Positions 16,544 through 19,012 of a DNA stretch of 19,012 nt are shown piece by piece. The notes beneath the pieces were generated by a model, which had not been told where the DNA came from, ran no database searches, and was given only the letters and a program-made list of their open reading frames with translations. The stretch comes from Coemansia sp. RSA 922 (taxonomy: Eukaryota > Kickxellomycota > Kickxellomycetes > Kickxellales > Kickxellaceae). How positions within the stretch are numbered: the stretch's first letter is position 1; each line of letters opens with the position of its first letter. The stretch lies in NCBI GenBank assembly GCA_027577415.1, contig JANBQS010000397.1:1-19012 (forward strand). The letters run 5' to 3'. The position numbers were made by a program, and so were the translations under genes.

Positions 16544-16618
16544 ATATAGACACTGCTTAAATTGTACTAGAATGTTGTAGTAATGCGATAGAGTTTTATT
16601 TTTTATTTTTTGGATTCG
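16544..16618. terminator. shared 3' spacer between RAD18 and EMC6
   Basis: 75 bases between convergent stop codons. TTTTATTTTTTATTTTTT at 16594-16611 supplies AATAAA-type signals for the minus-strand EMC6. No clear AATAAA is seen for RAD18, whose 3'UTR probably runs into EMC6. Confidence 0.4.
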
Positions 16619-16948
16619 TTAGTCGTAGATATACACTAGAGCGTGCATCAGTGTCCACACCAAGACGTAAGAAAGCAAAGTGTTGAACATGGGCGTTCCG
16701 GCAACATCCATAAAGCTAGACTTGAAGTAGACGGACGAATCTCCCTTGCACTTGACGAAAAACACTAGAGCTGAGATTGCAATCCAGTTGATAACAAAGA
16801 AGATAAACCCGTTCCATCCTGTCAGTCCTAGTATTCCTGCGGCCGTGCCTACGCCCCACGACGCAAGCGTATGGATATTCGACAGAGCCAAGTTGTTTAG
16901 CTGTACTGTCGGCTCAAAGTACTTGTATACATCTGCTTGGTCGGCCAT
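16619..16948 (-). CDS. EMC6: ER membrane protein complex subunit 6
   Basis: 109 residues, the usual length of EMC6 (TMEM93). The N-terminus is cytosolic (MADQADVYKYFEP, N-terminal pairing NNLALSNIHTLAS). Hydrophobic segments lie at about 28-47, 48-66 and 86-107, with the signature LGLTGWNGFIFFVINW. It ends LVWTLMHALVYIYD. In the family it belongs to the conserved core of the ER membrane insertase, which inserts tail-anchored and multipass proteins. It is divergent from CWC25. Confidence 0.92.
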   Translation of the reverse strand: MADQADVYKYFEPTVQLNNLALSNIHTLASWGVGTAAGILGLTGWNGFIFFVINWIAISALVFFVKCKGDSSVYFKSSFMDVAGTPMFNTLLSYVLVWTLMHALVYIYD

Positions 16949-17377
16949 TAGAGGTGTTGTGGATAGATATGTAAAAAAGGGAGAGTAGGAGTGGATACAG
17001 CTAATTAAAAAAGTTGTGGATTTGCGCCAATTCTAGCACGACCCATGATCGCGCTGTTTTGCTTTGATCTCATATGGGTGCACCCTCAGTTGGCTTTGGT
17101 ATGCTAATTCTGCACTTGTCCCAGCGATATGCCATTGTTATCACCAAGTCTTTGCGTTTGAGCACTTATAGAAGCCAATATAGCCATATCGGTCAAATGT
17201 GAGCTCACAGGTTGTGCCCATACGGGACTCTGACAAGGCAATCATTATAAATGATTTAAAAGGTAAATTTTTTTACTTTTTTTAAAAAGTATCCATACAA
17301 AATTTCTATTCTATTCTTTTTTTGAAATCTTATCATAGACCGCGCCAAGATAGACAACAGCAGCACAATAACCGAAG
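16949..17377. promoter_or_regulatory. divergent promoter region between EMC6 and CWC25
   Basis: 429 bases with no gene. It contains a perfect 12-bp palindrome TGTGAGCTCACA (17198-17209), an inverted repeat AATCATT-ATA-AATGATT (17240-17256), and an ACTTTTT/AAAAAGT inverted repeat near 17276-17291. The last 100 bases before CWC25 are T-rich. Confidence 0.45.
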
Positions 17378-18121
17378 ATGGGCAGCGGCGACCTGAATAT
17401 GAAAAAGTCATGGCATCCATTGACGCAAGCCAACCAAAATCGCGTAGCCGAAGAAAAGCGCAAAGCTGAAGAAGAATCCCAGCGTACCGCTCGCATCCAA
17501 AAAGAGCTTCGCGAAGAGCGGCAAAAAGAAGAAATGGACATGCTCAATGCCTCGATAACCAACAAGCCCATTAACAAACTCGACTGGATGTATAGCGCGC
17601 CATCTGCCGCATCACAAAACACAGAAGATCTGGAGGCCTATCTTTTGGGCAAAAAGAACATATCGACGATTATCAGTAGCAAAGAAGAACAGGATAAAGA
17701 GCAAGATAAATGGAAGGTTGGTGGACTTTTCGCCTTTTCCAATCGTAATGCGAATAGCGAGCGCGATTCCAAGGCTAAGGATATGGAGGACCCGCTCATG
17801 GATATTAAGCGCCGCGAGCAGGCTGCCATACAAGCTATGCTGAAAAATTCGGCAGGTCGGAAAGACGCAGGTAGTGAGAAACCCAAACGCGAAAAGAAAA
17901 AGAGCAAGGACACTCGAGATGACGACACTGCTAGAAAGGACCGAAAAAGACGTGAACATCGCAAGGAAGGTAGCTCAGGAGAACGTGAAGAAAAGTCATC
18001 CGATCGCCAGCACAGGTCTCACCACAGTAGTAAGCGTCGGCGCGAGCATGAGGAGTCGAAAGAGCCACACAGGTCGCGGTCCAGGCGGTCTCGCTCTCCT
18101 GTCCGGCGTTCACGGCACTAA
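17378..18121 (+). CDS. CWC25: pre-mRNA splicing factor Cwc25
   Basis: 247 residues, intronless. MGSGDLNMKKSWHPLTQANQNRVAEEKRKAEEE is the characteristic Cwc25 start with a CIR_N-type domain (about 9-46). A basic/acidic helix and KLDWMYSAPS (about 67-76), another conserved block of the family, follow, then EAYLLGKK. From about 150 the protein is highly charged (Lys/Arg/Glu/Asp), ending in an RS-like tail (RSRSRRSRSPVRRSRH). In yeast, Cwc25 joins after Prp2 remodelling and promotes the first transesterification by steadying the branch site in the active centre. Nuclear. Confidence 0.94.
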   Translation: MGSGDLNMKKSWHPLTQANQNRVAEEKRKAEEESQRTARIQKELREERQKEEMDMLNASITNKPINKLDWMYSAPSAASQNTEDLEAYLLGKKNISTIISSKEEQDKEQDKWKVGGLFAFSNRNANSERDSKAKDMEDPLMDIKRREQAAIQAMLKNSAGRKDAGSEKPKREKKKSKDTRDDDTARKDRKRREHRKEGSSGEREEKSSDRQHRSHHSSKRRREHEESKEPHRSRSRRSRSPVRRSRH

Positions 18122-18329
18122 GCCTTCATTTTATCCCAATAATAAAGTGGAAAAAATAAAACATATGCATGTTGGTTGAGTATGAAGAACGGAAACAGCA
18201 GATATGCATGTAGCTACAGGTGAGACGACTGTGCGCACAGACAAGCAGCAGCCCATCTTTTCACCCATTCCCGCATCCCAGCTCTAGGGGGGTACAGCGC
18301 TATTATGAGTTGGAATAAGTGGATCCACT
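18122..18329. terminator. convergent 3' spacer with CWC25 polyadenylation signal
   Basis: AATAAA at 18141-18146, 20 bases after the CWC25 stop, is followed by further A-rich sequence. No gene is seen in these 208 bases. Confidence 0.5.
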
Positions 18330-19012
18330 CTACGCAGCGCTGATGACCTTGCGGACCTCGCTCTCAAATGCTTCTCGCATAGACGCCGAATCAAAGTACA
18401 TATAGTACTCGCCAGTGCCAAAGTCGACAGCTATCGAGTGAGGCATTAACACCTCGTCTCCGGCATCGCGCGGAGGAGAGACAACGCTCTCGATGTGCAA
18501 AAAGTCGGACGGTGTACGCGAGCACTCGTTGATGTACATAAACACCGTCTTGTCTGCAATGACAAAGTACCGCCGCTTCCAAAAGGCGTTCGTTGGCTCT
18601 TGGATGCTAGTGTATCCGCGCAAACCCTCAAAGTATTTGTCGCCGAGGATACCCGTGCTCTCAGCCAGCGCAGCAACGTCCTGGCGGTGCTGGTTGACTT
18701 GCTCCAGCATGGCAGCTACCTCGGGCTGCGAGGACGACAGCGACGCGCTCACTACGCTGCCACGGCTTTTGCTTCTGACAGAAGATGCGGCTGACTTGCC
18801 GTCGCGAGAACGGATGGAGCTATAGCGGAACGATGGGGTTGACTGGTCTACAGCAGCAGCAGCAACAGCAGTGGCACTAATATAGGAGGCTACACTGCCG
18901 CTTGTGACGGGGCGTGACTCGTGAGGGCTATTGCCGCCGCCACCAGTGCTGTAGGCGGCTGCTGGTGGCGAGCGTGTGGGAGGCAGTGCCGAAAAGGGCA
19001 TATCTGTCTCTG
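18330..19012 (-). CDS. PH-domain protein C-terminus, possibly kinesin-3 (Unc104/KIF1-like), runs off window
   Basis: The frame is open to the right edge. There is an ATG at 19001, but codons before it are also open (Glu-Thr-Asp), so the gene probably extends outside. About 100 residues of Ser/Ala/Gly-rich linker precede a short helix (EVAAMLEQVNQHRQDVAALAES). A C-terminal PH domain then starts at GYTSIQEPTNAFWKRRYFVIADKTVFMYI and ends in the Trp-less last helix ASMREAFESEVRKVI. GYxxxxEP...W-KR-F-V at the extreme C-terminus resembles the lipid-binding PH domain of kinesin-3 motors, which carry vesicles along microtubules. The PH fold is likely; the kinesin assignment is a guess until the motor domain is seen. 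Confidence 0.65.
   Translation of the reverse strand, partial: ETDMPFSALPPTRSPPAAAYSTGGGGNSPHESRPVTSGSVASYISATAVAAAAVDQSTPSFRYSSIRSRDGKSAASSVRSKSRGSVVSASLSSSQPEVAAMLEQVNQHRQDVAALAESTGILGDKYFEGLRGYTSIQEPTNAFWKRRYFVIADKTVFMYINECSRTPSDFLHIESVVSPPRDAGDEVLMPHSIAVDFGTGEYYMYFDSASMREAFESEVRKVISAA
18851..18871. repeat. CAG/CAA trinucleotide tract
   Basis: Seven consecutive CAG/CAA units inside the linker of the PH-domain gene. On the coding (minus) strand they read as part of an Ala-rich run (AVAAAAV). Length polymorphism is possible. Confidence 0.7.

Overview
This is a stretch of nuclear fungal chromosome. Genes are compact and intron-poor: the only well-supported introns interrupt the alpha-arrestin gene and the MYST gene. 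Intergenic spacers are short, splice signals are GT...AG with CTAAT/CTGAT-like branch sites, and the products are conserved eukaryotic housekeeping proteins. Protein style (Cwc21, Cwc25, Tim50, Rad18, MYST acetyltransferase, alpha-arrestin with PY motifs) and low intron density fit an early-diverging fungus, possibly Kickxellales (Zoopagomycota). The fungal call is firm; the lineage is an inference.

Layout. 1-840: 3' end of a C2H2 zinc-finger gene. 841-1913: noncoding stretch with two hairpins. 1914-4135: two-exon alpha-arrestin; its 473-nt intron carries a highly structured, MITE-like inverted-repeat element. 4136-8316: AT-richer accessory island holding a tandem array of a small orphan gene family: three intact genes (4897-5247, 6683-7027, 7732-8085) and one 'ghost' copy (about 5640-6125) whose promoter is joined directly to the 3' end because the coding region is deleted. 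The genes share near-identical promoters and 5' leaders, while their proteins are strongly diverged. 8317-9553 (minus): short MYST acetyltransferase with a 29-nt first coding exon. 9943-10977: Cwc21/SRRM2-type splicing factor. 11055-12242 (minus): Dom34/pelota. 12599-13246 (minus): NAD(P)-binding protein. 13537-15087 (minus): Tim50. 15326-16543: Rad18. 16619-16948 (minus): EMC6. 17378-18121: Cwc25. 18330-19012 (minus, runs off the edge): PH-domain C-terminus resembling kinesin-3.

The housekeeping genes are not a pathway cluster. They cover splicing (Cwc21, Cwc25), ribosome rescue (Dom34), mitochondrial import (Tim50), DNA damage tolerance (Rad18), ER membrane insertion (EMC6) and chromatin (MYST). 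Several are divergent pairs sharing a promoter region (MYST/CWC21, TIM50/RAD18, EMC6/CWC25) or convergent pairs with about 75-nt spacers (CWC21/DOM34, RAD18/EMC6). The most interesting material is the orphan gene array at 4.5-8.1 kb and the structured element in the arrestin intron.
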